This document shows, piece by piece, positions 8,703 to 18,887 of a stretch of DNA of 64,000 nucleotides. The DNA comes from Spirosoma aerolatum (GTDB taxonomy: Bacteria > Bacteroidota > Bacteroidia > Cytophagales > Spirosomataceae). Position 1 is the first letter of the stretch, and the number at the start of each line of letters is the position of its first letter. Where the stretch lies: NCBI RefSeq assembly GCF_002056795.1, contig NZ_CP020104.1, forward strand, positions 7,201,501-7,265,500, given 5' to 3'. A program made the translations under genes and the position numbers. The notes under the pieces are model-generated. The model was not told where the DNA came from. It saw only the letters and a list, made by a program, of their open reading frames with translations, and did not search any database.

Positions 8703-9137
8703 ATGCAAACAAATCCTTTCTCTCCCGACGAGCAGCAACGCATTGTTGAGGCTATCCGGCAGGCCGAAAAAGCCACATCGGGCGAAATTCGCGTTCATGT
8801 GGAGGCCCATTGCCCCAAAACAGACCCAGTACAACGGGCAATTGAGGTATTCGCTCAGTTAGGTATGCACCAGACCAAAGACCAGAATGGGGTTCTGTTT
8901 TACCTAGCTCATGCCGATCGGAAGTTTGCCATCATTGGCGATAAAGGAATTGATGCCAAGGTTCCGGTCGATTTCTGGGAAAGTACAAAAGACTTACTGC
9001 GTAGTCATTTCAAACAGGGCGCTTATGCTCAAGGGTTGAGCCTAGGCATTGAGCGGGCTGGTCAGCAGTTGAAACACTATTTCCCCTACACCAGCGACGA
9101 TATCAACGAACTCTCCGACGATATTTCGTTTGACTAA
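8703..9137 (+). CDS. TPM-domain protein (cytoplasmic)
   Basis: A 144-residue protein consisting of a TPM domain (TLP18.3/Psb32/MOLO-1 fold) with no signal peptide. Typical stretches are ATSGEIRVHVEAHCP near residues 25-39, GVLFYLAHADRKFAIIGDKGID and LSLGIERAGQQLKHYFP. TPM domains have been linked to phosphatase activity and to complex assembly, but the bacterial role is not settled. It lies between lemA and the membrane-anchored TPM gene and overlaps the latter's TTG start by 8 bp, supporting one operon. Confidence 0.85.
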   Translation: MQTNPFSPDEQQRIVEAIRQAEKATSGEIRVHVEAHCPKTDPVQRAIEVFAQLGMHQTKDQNGVLFYLAHADRKFAIIGDKGIDAKVPVDFWESTKDLLRSHFKQGAYAQGLSLGIERAGQQLKHYFPYTSDDINELSDDISFD

Positions 9138-9972
9138 TACTGCCGTGAATGTACACCTCATTGTAAATTATCTTTTCCGGGTACGTCGCTTCGGATTCGT
9201 CATATTCCTACTGCTATTTTCGGCCAGTGTTTGGGCGCAGGATACCGCAACGGATACGGTTATTCCTGATAAGCCTAATCCGCCCCGGCTGGTCAATGAT
9301 TTTGTTGGTATTTTGAGTAGTAGTGAGCGGACACAACTGGAGCAGAAACTCCGCGCCTATAACGACTCAACATCTACACAGATTACGATTGTTATTGTCA
9401 GAACCACCGAACCATACCCAATTGGCGATTTCGCTTTTCAGGTTGGCCGCAAATGGGGCGTGGGCCAGCAAGGGAAGAACAATGGACTGGTTTTAGCGTG
9501 GGCTACTCAAACCCGTAAGATTTACATTGCTACGGGCTATGGGGTAGAAGGGGCAATACCGGATGCCATTGCCAAACGAATCATCAGCAATACCATCGTT
9601 CCGGCGTTCAAACAGGAGCAATGGTATCAGGGACTGGATGCTGCTACGACCGAAATTATCCAGCGACTTCAGGGAGAATATAAAGGCGAGCCCAAATCCA
9701 ACTCTGATGATGAAGGGGCTGGCACCTTTTTTATTGTGCTGATCGTCTTTCTGATCATCATTTTCATCATTGCCCGTAAGAATCGCGGAGGAGGCAACAA
9801 TCGAAACCGTGGCGGTGGCTGGGGTGGCCCCGTTTTCCTGCCGACTCCAGGCTGGGGATCGGGTTGGGGTAGCTCAGGCGGTGGCTGGAGCGGTGGTGGA
9901 AGTAGTGGTGGCGGCTTCGGTGGCTTTGGCGGTGGCAGCTTCGGTGGTGGTGGTGCTGGCGGAGACTACTAA
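9130..9972 (+). CDS. TPM-domain membrane protein with glycine-rich tail (YgcG-like)
   Basis: A 280-residue protein. A signal peptide ends near ASVWAQ, followed by a TPM domain in the periplasm (DFVGILSSSERTQLEQKL; GIGYGVEG-type loop TGYGVEGAIPDAIAKRI). One membrane helix lies at about 198-213 (TFFIVLIVFLIIIFIIA). The cytoplasmic tail of about 65 residues is almost all Gly, Ser and Trp (GGGGWGG-type repeats). The frame opens at TTG 9130; GTG at 9145 is an equally possible start that keeps the whole signal peptide. It is the third gene of the lemA cluster. Confidence 0.85.
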   Translation: MTNTAVNVHLIVNYLFRVRRFGFVIFLLLFSASVWAQDTATDTVIPDKPNPPRLVNDFVGILSSSERTQLEQKLRAYNDSTSTQITIVIVRTTEPYPIGDFAFQVGRKWGVGQQGKNNGLVLAWATQTRKIYIATGYGVEGAIPDAIAKRIISNTIVPAFKQEQWYQGLDAATTEIIQRLQGEYKGEPKSNSDDEGAGTFFIVLIVFLIIIFIIARKNRGGGNNRNRGGGWGGPVFLPTPGWGSGWGSSGGGWSGGGSSGGGFGGFGGGSFGGGGAGGDY

Positions 9973-9974
9973 TA

Positions 9975-10029
9975 GGATTGGTCAAAAGAGTGATGACAGC
10001 AGAAATGGGCTTCATCACTCCTCTAATCC
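9975..10029. terminator. Bidirectional hairpin between convergent genes
   Basis: GGATT...AGAGTGATGA pairs with TCATCACT.CCTCT..AATCC across a short loop. It sits exactly in the 60-bp gap between the TPM gene and gmhA, which converge here. It lacks a strong T-run. Confidence 0.6.
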
Positions 10030-10032
10030 ATT

Positions 10033-10605
10033 TTAAATGACCTGTTTCTCAATCAGCAGAATAAACAGGTGAATTACCTTGATATGGATTTCCTGAATGC
10101 GGTCGGCGTATCCAAAATGGGGGACCCGAATTTCGACATCGGCCTTACCAGCCAGTTTGCCACCATCTTTTCCCGTCAGCAAAATCACTTTCATTCCCTT
10201 TTCGCGGGCAGCCTCTACGGCTTTTAGAATATTGCCCGAATTGCCACTGGTACTTAAGCCAAGTAATACATCGCCTTTGTTGCCCAATCCTTCAATAAAC
10301 CGCGAGAACACGAACTCATAACCGAAATCGTTGCTGACGCACGATAAGTGACTAACATCCGAAATGGCAAGGGCAGCCAGCGAACGACGGTTATCCCGAT
10401 AGCGGCCCGATAGTTCTTCGGCAAAGTGCATGGCATCGCAATGAGAGCCGCCATTTCCGCAGGAAATGATCTTGTGGCCCGATTTTAATGCATCGGCCAT
10501 GACAATCGCAGCCTGCTCAATAGCTTCCAGGTGGGCGGGGTTTGCCAGAAACGTATCCAAAACCGACTGGGCTTCGGTTAATTCCTGACGAATAAGATCA
10601 ATCAT
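10033..10605 (-). CDS. gmhA: Sedoheptulose 7-phosphate isomerase (SIS domain)
   Basis: A 190-residue protein of the normal GmhA length. It converts D-sedoheptulose 7-phosphate to D-glycero-D-manno-heptose 7-phosphate, the first step of ADP-heptose synthesis for lipopolysaccharide or S-layer glycans. [20 protein letters not shown] (51-70) and [11 protein letters not shown] are the SIS phosphate-binding loops. The conserved histidine of the C-terminal helix is in [10 protein letters not shown]. The other heptose genes are not in this window. It lies 149 bp before the RemB-like gene on the same strand; a shared transcript is possible. Confidence 0.92.
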   Translation of the reverse strand: MIDLIRQELTEAQSVLDTFLANPAHLEAIEQAAIVMADALKSGHKIISCGNGGSHCDAMHFAEELSGRYRDNRRSLAALAISDVSHLSCVSNDFGYEFVFSRFIEGLGNKGDVLLGLSTSGNSGNILKAVEAAREKGMKVILLTGKDGGKLAGKADVEIRVPHFGYADRIQEIHIKVIHLFILLIEKQVI

Positions 10606-10753
10606 TGATTCAGTTGTAAAGTTTATCGCCTGTAAAGTTCTGAAGTTGGCGACTAAGACCCAACTCAGGCTACGGAATTTATACTATCTATTGATTCTGT
10701 GGCGCATTAACTAGTTCGTTATCAATGGGCTCGCTTGTTAACAGGCGATTCCT

Positions 10754-12562
10754 CTAAAATACCCAATTACGATATGGGAGGTTCCAACGGAGGGCAAAGC
10801 TGGCCACCTGCTCGCCATAGCTATTCGGCTTGTACTGACTATCCTGATAGCGATACAAGAAACGACCTTCCAGAAATATATTGTGCCGGATCATATACGA
10901 AGCTCGTACATCGGCATACGTAATGATGGTTTTGCGGCCCTGACCAATGTAATTACCTTCGTCCCGGTATCGGTAGGTATAATCTTTCAGGATATTACTG
11001 CCGTAGTTGATGTCAGGGGCTGTATCGGCTCCATACATCATAACGCCCCCGATTCCATTGAATGACCATTTTTTCTGCTGATACCGAATAATCCCCAATC
11101 CTTCTACAAAGTTGGCACCTAGTGGATGCGCCAGGGGCTGGCTATAATGGGCGTAGTTAGTTTGTCCGGCACTGACCGTTGGAGACGATTCATGCGAGTA
11201 AGTATAGGGCCTCGCCAGGTTCATTTCTAGCTGAAGATCAAGATTCGGTACGGCAAAGGCATCGATGTATTTACCCCCTAGCTGAATGGCAAATTTATTG
11301 GTCCAGTCGCCCTGGCCGGCCAGCAGTGGCTTTAAGCGAAACTCATCCAGCAAAATCTGCGAATACACCAGAAAATGCGACAGAAAATTAGCCTTAAGAT
11401 CGATACCAATAAAAGCATTGTCTTTACTGCCCAGGCTTGACTCTACGTAGCGGTACAGAATGACAGGATTTAGATAACTTAGGTCTAGCCGATCACGGCT
11501 AAAAACTTCGGCTTCAAAGACTCCTACGTTGAGGAAATCAGTCACATTGATGCTCAGATGATGAATAGCCGCAAATTTTGGGGGAATCAGTTTTTCGCCC
11601 TGAGGTAGTGGGGCCTGATTGTTTTGCAGCGATGTAAAGAGGTTGGTGTACTGGATTTTCTTTCCGAGCCGGGTCGATAATTTTAGAAACAGGTAAGCCG
11701 GGCTATTGTCGGACAGGAATAACGACCGGAAGCCGTTCCCAAAGAAATTTCGGTCGTGCCCAAATTGAACATTGATAACTTTAAGCGTATTGAAGGTAAT
11801 ATACCCTCGCGCGGAAAGGAAATCGGCTCCTCGGGTACCAAAATTTTTGATGAAGCTTTCGCCGGGTGCTGTTGGCTGAATATCGCCTGTTGAGTTGTAA
11901 GCCTGCCCATACGTTAGGCCATACTGTCGGATATATTCCGGATAAATAGCCTGATTATCCGAAAAATAGGTGTAAAAGCCGAGTTTACGGCCTATGGTTC
12001 CACGCACTTCCAGCCCACGCGTGTTTATAAAAAGTGGTTGCTGATCGGTCGGCGGAATGCCAGTGCTATACGAAGTCCGGTCCAGACCGGGACCAATATA
12101 GAAAACCGGATTAACGTGCAGATCGACGTCGGGAGTCTGTAAGTTGTAAAAGTCTGCCTTCTTCTTATAAAAATGCGTTAATAAGGGTTTGCGGCTATCG
12201 CCAACTGTCTTTGGCGATCTCAAATGGCGGGTAAACGGGTCTTTACCCAGTGTATCGTAAGGGGTTGCCCATTCCCAACTGTCGTTGCGGAGGTAGTCAA
12301 TAGTAAAGTAATCAGTGTCGGATAAGCTACGTCTGGGGTGAGCGGCAACGCTATCGGCCAATTGAATAACACTCTGACGGTTGTAGGGCTTGACAGTGCT
12401 GTGAAAGCCATCTGCCCACTGGCCCTGGCGAATTTCAAGTCGATCGATGAGGTGATAATAATCAGCGTTGAGCGGTACAAATGGACTTTGTGCCCGTACA
12501 CATAACGAAAAGAAAAGGAAACAGATAACGTAACCGTTGTGGCGCATGTACTGTACTAACAT
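10754..12562 (-). CDS. RemB-like gliding-motility / Wzi-type outer-membrane barrel
   Basis: A 602-residue outer-membrane protein. A signal peptide ends near CVRAQS; a second ATG at 12547 (MRHNGY) gives a tidier signal. The rest has alternating beta-strand character. GHDRNFFGNGFRSLFLSDNSPAY (about residues 270-292) is strongly like RemB, an adhesin-type component of gliding in Flavobacterium, and like the capsule-assembly barrel Wzi. It ends in an aromatic residue (NWVF), as expected for BAM insertion. Whether it works in gliding or polysaccharide anchoring cannot be decided here. It is divergent from upp. Confidence 0.78.
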   Translation of the reverse strand: MLVQYMRHNGYVICFLFFSLCVRAQSPFVPLNADYYHLIDRLEIRQGQWADGFHSTVKPYNRQSVIQLADSVAAHPRRSLSDTDYFTIDYLRNDSWEWATPYDTLGKDPFTRHLRSPKTVGDSRKPLLTHFYKKKADFYNLQTPDVDLHVNPVFYIGPGLDRTSYSTGIPPTDQQPLFINTRGLEVRGTIGRKLGFYTYFSDNQAIYPEYIRQYGLTYGQAYNSTGDIQPTAPGESFIKNFGTRGADFLSARGYITFNTLKVINVQFGHDRNFFGNGFRSLFLSDNSPAYLFLKLSTRLGKKIQYTNLFTSLQNNQAPLPQGEKLIPPKFAAIHHLSINVTDFLNVGVFEAEVFSRDRLDLSYLNPVILYRYVESSLGSKDNAFIGIDLKANFLSHFLVYSQILLDEFRLKPLLAGQGDWTNKFAIQLGGKYIDAFAVPNLDLQLEMNLARPYTYSHESSPTVSAGQTNYAHYSQPLAHPLGANFVEGLGIIRYQQKKWSFNGIGGVMMYGADTAPDINYGSNILKDYTYRYRDEGNYIGQGRKTIITYADVRASYMIRHNIFLEGRFLYRYQDSQYKPNSYGEQVASFALRWNLPYRNWVF

Positions 12563-12680
12563 TGGCCCTATCGGGCTTCTTGAGAACTAAGTTGAACCGT
12601 ATGAGCCGCTTAAATTAGGCAATTGGTTTGGATATACGCCAACCTTGGGGCTAATTTACAGGCAAAGAAGCCTACAAACC

Positions 12681-13328
12681 ATGTTTGTTTTTGCCCAGCA
12701 ACCTTCCTTAGCGAACCAATTTATCGCCGAACTTCGAGATGTTTCCATTCAGCAGGATCGGCTGCGATTCCGTCGTAACCTTGAACGACTTGGTGAATTG
12801 ATGGCATATGAGATTTCAAAAAAATTGCCCTATCAATCGGTCAATGTTCAAACACCCTTAGGTGTATCGAACACACAAGTCCTTCGACAACAGCCAGTTC
12901 TGGCAACTATCCTCCGGGCTGGTCTGCCTTTCCATCAGGGGTTTGCCAATTATTTCGACCGGGCAGAGAATGCATTCGCCGGGGCTTATCGGGGGTACTC
13001 ATCAGCCGATGATGATGCCTTTGAAATCGCTATGGACTACATCGTTAGTCCTGACCTGAGCGGAAAACCCTTGATCCTCTGTGACCCGATGCTGGCTACG
13101 GGCCGTTCGCTCGAAAAAGTGTATCATGCTTTACTTCGATACGGTATTCCATCTCAAACACATATTGCTGCCGTTATTGCCAGCCCTGAAGGAATTCGGC
13201 ATGTACAGCGGCAACTTCCGCAGTGCCATCTGTGGCTTGGGGCTATTGACGACCACTTGAACGAGCATTTTTATATTGTGCCCGGCATTGGTGATTCTGG
13301 CGATCTGGCATTTGGGGAGAAAGTCTAG
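12681..13328 (+). CDS. upp: Uracil phosphoribosyltransferase
   Basis: The protein has 215 residues from the ATG at 12681; a TTG 36 bp earlier is less likely. It makes UMP from uracil and PRPP in pyrimidine salvage. The PRPP-binding loop is LCDPMLATGRS and the uracil-binding C-terminus is YIVPGIGDSGDLAFG, both intact. LRAGLPFHQGF marks the flexible hood region. It is a single gene, divergent from the RemB-like gene and convergent with the LolA-like gene, separated from the latter by a long hairpin. Confidence 0.95.
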   Translation: MFVFAQQPSLANQFIAELRDVSIQQDRLRFRRNLERLGELMAYEISKKLPYQSVNVQTPLGVSNTQVLRQQPVLATILRAGLPFHQGFANYFDRAENAFAGAYRGYSSADDDAFEIAMDYIVSPDLSGKPLILCDPMLATGRSLEKVYHALLRYGIPSQTHIAAVIASPEGIRHVQRQLPQCHLWLGAIDDHLNEHFYIVPGIGDSGDLAFGEKV

Positions 13329-13389
13329 GCAGGATGTAGGATGTATGAGGTTTTGTTGACTATATCATACACCATACATCCTGCCTAGA
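13324..13389. terminator. Long palindrome with tandem GGATGTA units between upp and the LolA-like gene
   Basis: The 24-bp arms (13324-13347 and 13366-13389) pair with two mismatches around an 18-nt loop. The left arm contains GGATGTAGGATGTATG, a heptamer repeated in tandem. It begins within the upp stop codon and ends 6 bp before the stop of the convergent gene, so it can terminate both. Confidence 0.8.
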
Positions 13390-13395
13390 TACTGC

Positions 13396-14037
13396 TTAAC
13401 GTAGGTCGACCACTTCGACGCCAGGGTATTTGGTTTTATCAAAAACGAAGTATGAATCAGGCACGTTTACATTCGGGATAAACTTGGTGATGTTATACGT
13501 AGTCCGTTTGCCATCTTTGTTGGTAATGAGCCAGTTTCGGACTGATTTATCGGTCTTGTCAACCGAAATCTGTATGGTGGCAATAGGGCTTTTGGGGCGG
13601 TTAGGTGTTAGTTCAATGACTTCGAGTGTTCGGCCACCCACTTTTTGCTCCTTCAAAAACCGATAATCGAAACCGCGCTTGTAAATTGTATAGATCTGGG
13701 TTGGGTTCAGTTCCCCACTACCGCTGGCATCGTAATCCTGAACGTTTACTTCGTTCGTTTCCTTAATGTAGGTCGACATCGTTTTACCATCGGTAAATAC
13801 TTCCTGTCCACCCAGAATCAAGTGAAACTTCTCATTTTTTACGGTCAGATCACCTTTATACGACTCCTTCGAACCACCTCCGGCACTTGTGTAGGTAAAA
13901 GCAGCCTGGTACGATTTCAGGGATTTATATCGTTTGCTCATCGCATCCAGAATGTCTTGAGCCCGTTTATCTTTCTGAGCGAAGGCCAATGATACCGTAA
14001 GGATGACCACGCTTAGCAACAATGCTATTTTCTTCAT
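13396..14037 (-). CDS. LolA-like outer-membrane lipoprotein carrier
   Basis: A 213-residue periplasmic protein with a signal peptide (MKKIALLLSVVILTVSLAFAQ). The LolA-like fold is suggested by LKSYQAAFTYTSAGGG, DGKTMSTYIKETNEV and YKRGFDYRFLKEQ. LolA carries lipoproteins from the inner to the outer membrane through a hydrophobic half-barrel. Bacteroidota have several LolA paralogues and I cannot tell whether this is the essential one. It lies downstream of ftsK on the same strand (gap 106 bp), an order common in Bacteroidota. Confidence 0.85.
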   Translation of the reverse strand: MKKIALLLSVVILTVSLAFAQKDKRAQDILDAMSKRYKSLKSYQAAFTYTSAGGGSKESYKGDLTVKNEKFHLILGGQEVFTDGKTMSTYIKETNEVNVQDYDASGSGELNPTQIYTIYKRGFDYRFLKEQKVGGRTLEVIELTPNRPKSPIATIQISVDKTDKSVRNWLITNKDGKRTTYNITKFIPNVNVPDSYFVFDKTKYPGVEVVDLR

Positions 14038-14143
14038 TTTTATAGGTGTTACTCAGTAATACAGGTTTAACCCGCTTATACGTCTTAGACGGGAAAGAGA
14101 ATGGAAAAGTTTAATAGTTAGTCAGAAGAATAAGGGAATCAGG

Positions 14144-16732
14144 CTAATCATTTTTCAGCCGTTTGAGCAAATCTTCCAGCATCTGTAAATCCTGAACAAG
14201 TACATCGCGGGCTTTGCTGCCTTCAAAAGGACCTACAATTTTAGCTGCTTCTAACTGGTCTATCAATCGGCCTGCCCGGTTATAACCCAGCTTAAGCTTA
14301 CGCTGAATCAGGGAAGTACTCCCCTGCTGGTGAATAACGATTAAGCGGGCTGCTTCGTCGAACATAGGGTCACGATTGCCCAGATCAACATCTTTTTCGT
14401 CGTTCTGACCACCATCATCACCAACAAACTCAGGAAGCGCGTAGGCGTCGTCATAGCCACGCTGGTTGCCAACGAATTCGCAGAGTTCTTCAATTTCATT
14501 GGTGTCGACAAACGGACATTGCAGACGGATGATCTCTGAATTTGATGATAGCAGCATATCGCCCATACCAACAAGCTGTTCCGCCCCACCTGTGTCCAGA
14601 ATCGTCCGCGAATCAATTTTTGAGGTCACCTTGAACGATAGCCGGGCCGGGAAGTTGGCCTTGATCAAACCCGTAATCACGTTTACCGATGGCCGCTGTG
14701 TCGCTACAACCAGGTGAATACCAATGGCACGCGCCAACTGGGCCAGTCGGGCAATCGGCTGCTCAACTTCTTTACCGGCCGTCATCATCAGATCGGCCAA
14801 CTCGTCGATAATCAGGACGATATAGGGTAGGAAACGGTGGCCTTTTTCGGGATTCAGCCGTCGTTTTACAAATTTGGCGTTATATTCTTTCAGGTTCCGG
14901 CAACCCGCATCTTTCAGCAGGTTATAGCGGGCATCCATCTCGATACAAAGCGAATTGAGGGTATTAACTACCTTCTTGGTATCAGTAATGATAGGCTCGT
15001 CGGAATCGGGCAGTTTAGCCAGGAAATGCCGTTCCAGTTTGTTGAAGAGCGTCAGTTCTACTTTTTTCGGATCAACAAGAACCAGCTTTAACTGCGATGG
15101 GTGCTTTTTGTAAATGAGCGAGGTAAGCAGTACGTTAAGTCCGACCGATTTTCCCTGACCCGTTGCCCCGGCCATTAGTAAGTGGGGCATTTTGGCCAGA
15201 TCGGCAACGTAAATGTCGTTCGATATGGTTTTGCCCAGCACCACCGGCAGATCGAACTTCGAATTCGAAAAAGCCTCGCTGGTAATCATCGACCGCATCG
15301 AAACCATTTCACGGTTTTTATTCGGCACTTCGATACCAATGGTACCCATACCCGGCATAGGGGCAATGATACGGATACCCAATGCCGACAGGCTTAACGC
15401 AATGTCGTCTTCAAGGCTTTTTATTTTGGAAATACGAACTCCCTTAGCCGGTACGATTTCATACAGCGTAACGGTTGGACCGATAGAGGCCTGGATGGAG
15501 TCGATTTCAATACCGAAGTTACGGAGCGTGGTTTCGATCTTCTCTTTGTTGGCTGTCAGTTCATCGTCCGAAACCTGCGCTTTTCGATTATTCTGGTAAT
15601 CCGTTAGCAGATCGTTGGTCGGGTACTGATACTGGGGCAGGTCGAGAGTAGAGTCGTATAAGCCATGAATGGATACCAGATCATCATCTTCGAATGGATC
15701 AGGTTCAAGCACCGACGCTGGTGTGGTGCTGGATTCATTGGTATCTATTGGCTCTTCGGCCACCGCATCCCGATTTTTGATCGTGAGCGTAACCCCAGTT
15801 GTTTTAGTGATTACGTCGGCTGGTGGAGCCTCCTCTTCAGGTATTTTTTCCGTGTAGGTTTCGGTATGGTCGTTTTTAATAAATGTATTGGCGAGCGGAG
15901 AAATTGGAACAGGTTTCGCTTCTTCCTCAAACTCTCCGACGTTAAGCTCATCATCCTCTTCTTCGGCTTCAAACTCACTTTCCTCGTAGGTCTGCAACGG
16001 ATTGCCTGGGCGATTGCGTGGCTTTGTGCGTACCGGACGGGATAAATCAGGTAGTTTGATGTGCCGTACATCGAAGAAATATACCACAAAAAAGAAGAGG
16101 AAAAAGCCAATAAATGCCAGATTCCCCCAGCCAAACAGGCCATACAGCAGTACGTTCAGCTCATAACCTACTCCTCCGCACCAGACACTGGATGTAGTGG
16201 CCGAATTCGTTACCAAAACAATATAACCCAGCAGTAAGCTACTCCATACCGTTACAAACAATAAGGCTACCGTAGTGCGGCTTAGGGGAAGTAGCTCGGT
16301 GCCGAACGTCAGTTTATAACCGGCCAGAAATACAATGATGGGTATTGCCAAGGCACCTACACCAAACCAGCGGAAAACAAATGCATGGGCAATGTAAGCT
16401 CCTACTAGCCCTACCCAGTTACGCGTTTCGTTGGCTGTTTCTGACAAAGGTCCAGAAAAAGCAGCACCAACAACACTCTGATCGGCCGGACCATTGAATA
16501 AATAGGAAATAAAAGCGACCAGCAACCCGACAGCCAGTACCATCAGCAAAACCCCCAGCGTGAGTACTGATCGCTGATCGGTAAACCAGCGATCGAGCGC
16601 AGCTCCCCAATTGAAGGTAGAACGCTGGGAGCGGTTACTAGATTTGTTGTTTGGTAAGCGGGGACGTGGCTCGTTCCGTTCGTCTTGACGTCGGAGCGTA
16701 TTCTGGCGTGGAGACGTAGTTGGTTGTGCCAT
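14144..16732 (-). CDS. ftsK: DNA translocase FtsK/SpoIIIE
   Basis: An 862-residue protein of the usual FtsK length in this phylum. The N-terminal third has about four membrane helices (residues 55-220) that anchor it at the septum. An acidic, low-complexity linker follows (about 230-380). The RecA-like motor has Walker A in MAGATGQGKSVG (about 517-528) and Walker B in LVLVDPKKVEL. The C-terminal gamma winged-helix domain (about 790-850) reads chromosome polarity sequences. It pumps DNA at division and helps dimer resolution. A LolA-like gene follows downstream. Confidence 0.96.
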   Translation of the reverse strand: MAQPTTSPRQNTLRRQDERNEPRPRLPNNKSSNRSQRSTFNWGAALDRWFTDQRSVLTLGVLLMVLAVGLLVAFISYLFNGPADQSVVGAAFSGPLSETANETRNWVGLVGAYIAHAFVFRWFGVGALAIPIIVFLAGYKLTFGTELLPLSRTTVALLFVTVWSSLLLGYIVLVTNSATTSSVWCGGVGYELNVLLYGLFGWGNLAFIGFFLFFFVVYFFDVRHIKLPDLSRPVRTKPRNRPGNPLQTYEESEFEAEEEDDELNVGEFEEEAKPVPISPLANTFIKNDHTETYTEKIPEEEAPPADVITKTTGVTLTIKNRDAVAEEPIDTNESSTTPASVLEPDPFEDDDLVSIHGLYDSTLDLPQYQYPTNDLLTDYQNNRKAQVSDDELTANKEKIETTLRNFGIEIDSIQASIGPTVTLYEIVPAKGVRISKIKSLEDDIALSLSALGIRIIAPMPGMGTIGIEVPNKNREMVSMRSMITSEAFSNSKFDLPVVLGKTISNDIYVADLAKMPHLLMAGATGQGKSVGLNVLLTSLIYKKHPSQLKLVLVDPKKVELTLFNKLERHFLAKLPDSDEPIITDTKKVVNTLNSLCIEMDARYNLLKDAGCRNLKEYNAKFVKRRLNPEKGHRFLPYIVLIIDELADLMMTAGKEVEQPIARLAQLARAIGIHLVVATQRPSVNVITGLIKANFPARLSFKVTSKIDSRTILDTGGAEQLVGMGDMLLSSNSEIIRLQCPFVDTNEIEELCEFVGNQRGYDDAYALPEFVGDDGGQNDEKDVDLGNRDPMFDEAARLIVIHQQGSTSLIQRKLKLGYNRAGRLIDQLEAAKIVGPFEGSKARDVLVQDLQMLEDLLKRLKND

Positions 16733-16913
16733 AAACTTGGGGTTAGGCGATAGCAGTAGGTAAATTTCCCACTTTTTACCGAAAAACAGTTTAGTACTAC
16801 AAAATATTACAACATCTTACTAACCGGGGGCAAAAAGTCCGGCTAGCGGCTGATTCTGGTGGTTGGGAATCGTTGCACAACCCGTACAACACAATACACG
16901 CAAAAGAGCCAGT

Positions 16914-17963
16914 TTACAGCCTTTGCAACAGTTGCTGGTTGATGCGTTTGGCCAGGCCAGGTCCTTCGTAAATAAAGCTTGTGTACACTTGTACCAGGCT
17001 AGCCCCTGCTTTGAGCTTTTCCTGCGCATCTTCGGCGGTTGTGATTCCGCCAACCCCGATAATGGGGAAAGCCCCGCCCGATTGTTGATGTAGGTACCGG
17101 ATCACTTCCGTTGATCGATTTCGGAGAGGTCGACCACTGACGCCACCCGCCCCAATTTGCTCAACAATGGTTGGCTCGGTGCGTAAACCCGCACGACTGA
17201 TAGTCGTATTAGTGGCAATGACCCCGGCAATTTTGGTCTCGCTCACAATAGCGATAATGTCATCTAGCTGCCCATTGGTGAGATCAGGTGCAATTTTCAG
17301 TAAAATGGGTTTAGGGGTAGGATGCTGATGATTTTCCTGTTGTAAGGCAGTCAGCAACTTCGTCAGCGGCTCTCGTTCCTGAAGATCGCGCAGACCGGGG
17401 GTGTTAGGCGAACTGACGTTCACAACGAAATAATCGACCGCATCAAATAATTCCCGAAAGTTAATCAGGTAATCGTCAAGCGCGTTTTCGTTAGGTGTAT
17501 CCTTATTCTTGCCAACGTTGCCACCCACGATCACCGGATTGCCATTGCGGTTACGGGCAAACTGCCGGAGCCGTTCGGCCGCTGGGGCAACTCCTTTGTT
17601 GTTGAATCCCATCCGGTTGATAAGGCCGCCATCGGCTTTCAACCGGAACAGCCGGGGACGAGGATTTCCAGGCTGCGGGCGGGGGGTAACGGTTCCAATT
17701 TCAACAAACCCGAACCCAAGATCACTTAACTCGCTGACCAGTTCAGCATTTTTGTCGAACCCGGCCGCCATACCGACTGGGTTAGGAAACGTCAGGCCGA
17801 AAACGGTACGGGCTAAACGGTTGTCGTCGAGTACATAAAGCTTTCGGCAGAGGAATGAGGCTCCAGGAATCGATAGAGCAAATTTAAGTAGCGTAGTAAC
17901 AGTATGATGGATCGTTTCGGCATCAAACCGAAACAGCAACGGTAAAATAATACGTTTATACAT
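16914..17963 (-). CDS. pyrD: Dihydroorotate dehydrogenase (quinone), class 2
   Basis: A 349-residue, membrane-associated flavoenzyme that oxidises dihydroorotate to orotate with quinone in pyrimidine synthesis. The N-terminal amphipathic extension ([20 protein letters not shown]) marks class 2. [15 protein letters not shown] and [12 protein letters not shown] bind FMN, and [14 protein letters not shown] holds the catalytic serine region. [13 protein letters not shown] is the phosphate loop. It lies 51 bp after cysM on the same strand, so they may be cotranscribed. The 180 bp between it and ftsK hold no gene. Confidence 0.96.
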   Translation of the reverse strand: MYKRIILPLLFRFDAETIHHTVTTLLKFALSIPGASFLCRKLYVLDDNRLARTVFGLTFPNPVGMAAGFDKNAELVSELSDLGFGFVEIGTVTPRPQPGNPRPRLFRLKADGGLINRMGFNNKGVAPAAERLRQFARNRNGNPVIVGGNVGKNKDTPNENALDDYLINFRELFDAVDYFVVNVSSPNTPGLRDLQEREPLTKLLTALQQENHQHPTPKPILLKIAPDLTNGQLDDIIAIVSETKIAGVIATNTTISRAGLRTEPTIVEQIGAGGVSGRPLRNRSTEVIRYLHQQSGGAFPIIGVGGITTAEDAQEKLKAGASLVQVYTSFIYEGPGLAKRINQQLLQRL

Positions 17964-18014
17964 GCTGCAAAAATACGCTCATAAACCTAAAAGGTCTCTG
18001 AAAACCTGCTGGGT

Positions 18015-18887
18015 TTATCCAAATAAGTCGGAGGATAGATATCGGTCTCCCCGGTCGCAGATGATGCAGACAACAACACCACTATCCAGCTCCTTGGCTA
18101 GTTGAACGGCAGCATGCACGGCACCTCCACTACTCATGCCCGCAAAAACACCTTCCATACTGGCTAGTTTACGGGTCATTAAAGTGGCATCTTCGGCCGA
18201 GATTTCAATGACGCGGTCGACTCGTTTCGGATCAAAAATTTTAGGGAGGTATTCAACCGGCCATTTCCGAATGCCCGGAATTGACGAACCATCCGTAGGC
18301 TGGCAGCCGACAATCTGAACCGCAGGGTTTTGCTCTTTCAGATACCGCGACGTACCCATGATGGTGCCGGTAGTACCCATCGATGACACAAAATGGGTAA
18401 TTTGCCCAGCTGTATCGCGCCAGATTTCGGGGCCGGTAGTCCGGTAATGGGCCAGGTAATTGTCGGGGTTGGCAAACTGGTTGAGTAGCAGGTAGTCGCC
18501 CTTTTGTACCTGCTCTTCCGCATAATCGCGGGCACTTTCCATGGTTTCGGTCAGAATGACCTTTGCCCCAAACGCTTCCATGGTCAGGACTCGCTCGCGG
18601 GTCGAGGTTTCGGGCATCACCAGTTCAATCTCGATATCGTAGAGACGGGCAATCATCGCCAGCGCAATACCCGTATTACCACTGGTCGCTTCGATGAGCT
18701 TCATACCTGGCTTAAGATCGCCCCGGTTGAGTGCGCCCTGTATCATACTGGCCGCAGCCCGGTCTTTAACACTACCGCCCGGATTATTGCCTTCGAGTTT
18801 GCCGTATATCGTAACGTTTGGATTTGGATTGAGTCGGTTCAGTTCAACTAAAGGTGTATTACCGACTAAATCGAGCAGGGTTGCCAT
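18015..18887 (-). CDS. cysM: Cysteine synthase B (O-acetylserine sulfhydrylase)
   Basis: A 290-residue PLP enzyme that makes cysteine from O-acetylserine and a sulfur donor. The PLP lysine is Lys41 in GGSVKDRAA, the substrate loop is EATSGNTGIALA (65-76) and the phosphate loop is SSMGTTGTIMG. The tail VCIICDRGDRYLSSDLFG and EGVFAGMSSGGAV fit CysM better than CysK. The partner acetyltransferase CysE is not nearby. The start is an ATG 150 bp from the divergent LytTR region. Confidence 0.93.
   Translation of the reverse strand: MATLLDLVGNTPLVELNRLNPNPNVTIYGKLEGNNPGGSVKDRAAASMIQGALNRGDLKPGMKLIEATSGNTGIALAMIARLYDIEIELVMPETSTRERVLTMEAFGAKVILTETMESARDYAEEQVQKGDYLLLNQFANPDNYLAHYRTTGPEIWRDTAGQITHFVSSMGTTGTIMGTSRYLKEQNPAVQIVGCQPTDGSSIPGIRKWPVEYLPKIFDPKRVDRVIEISAEDATLMTRKLASMEGVFAGMSSGGAVHAAVQLAKELDSGVVVCIICDRGDRYLSSDLFG

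Noticed and set aside
9767..10036. Open frames on both strands over the glycine-rich tail
   Set aside because: They are shadows of the GGN-repeat coding sequence of the TPM protein.
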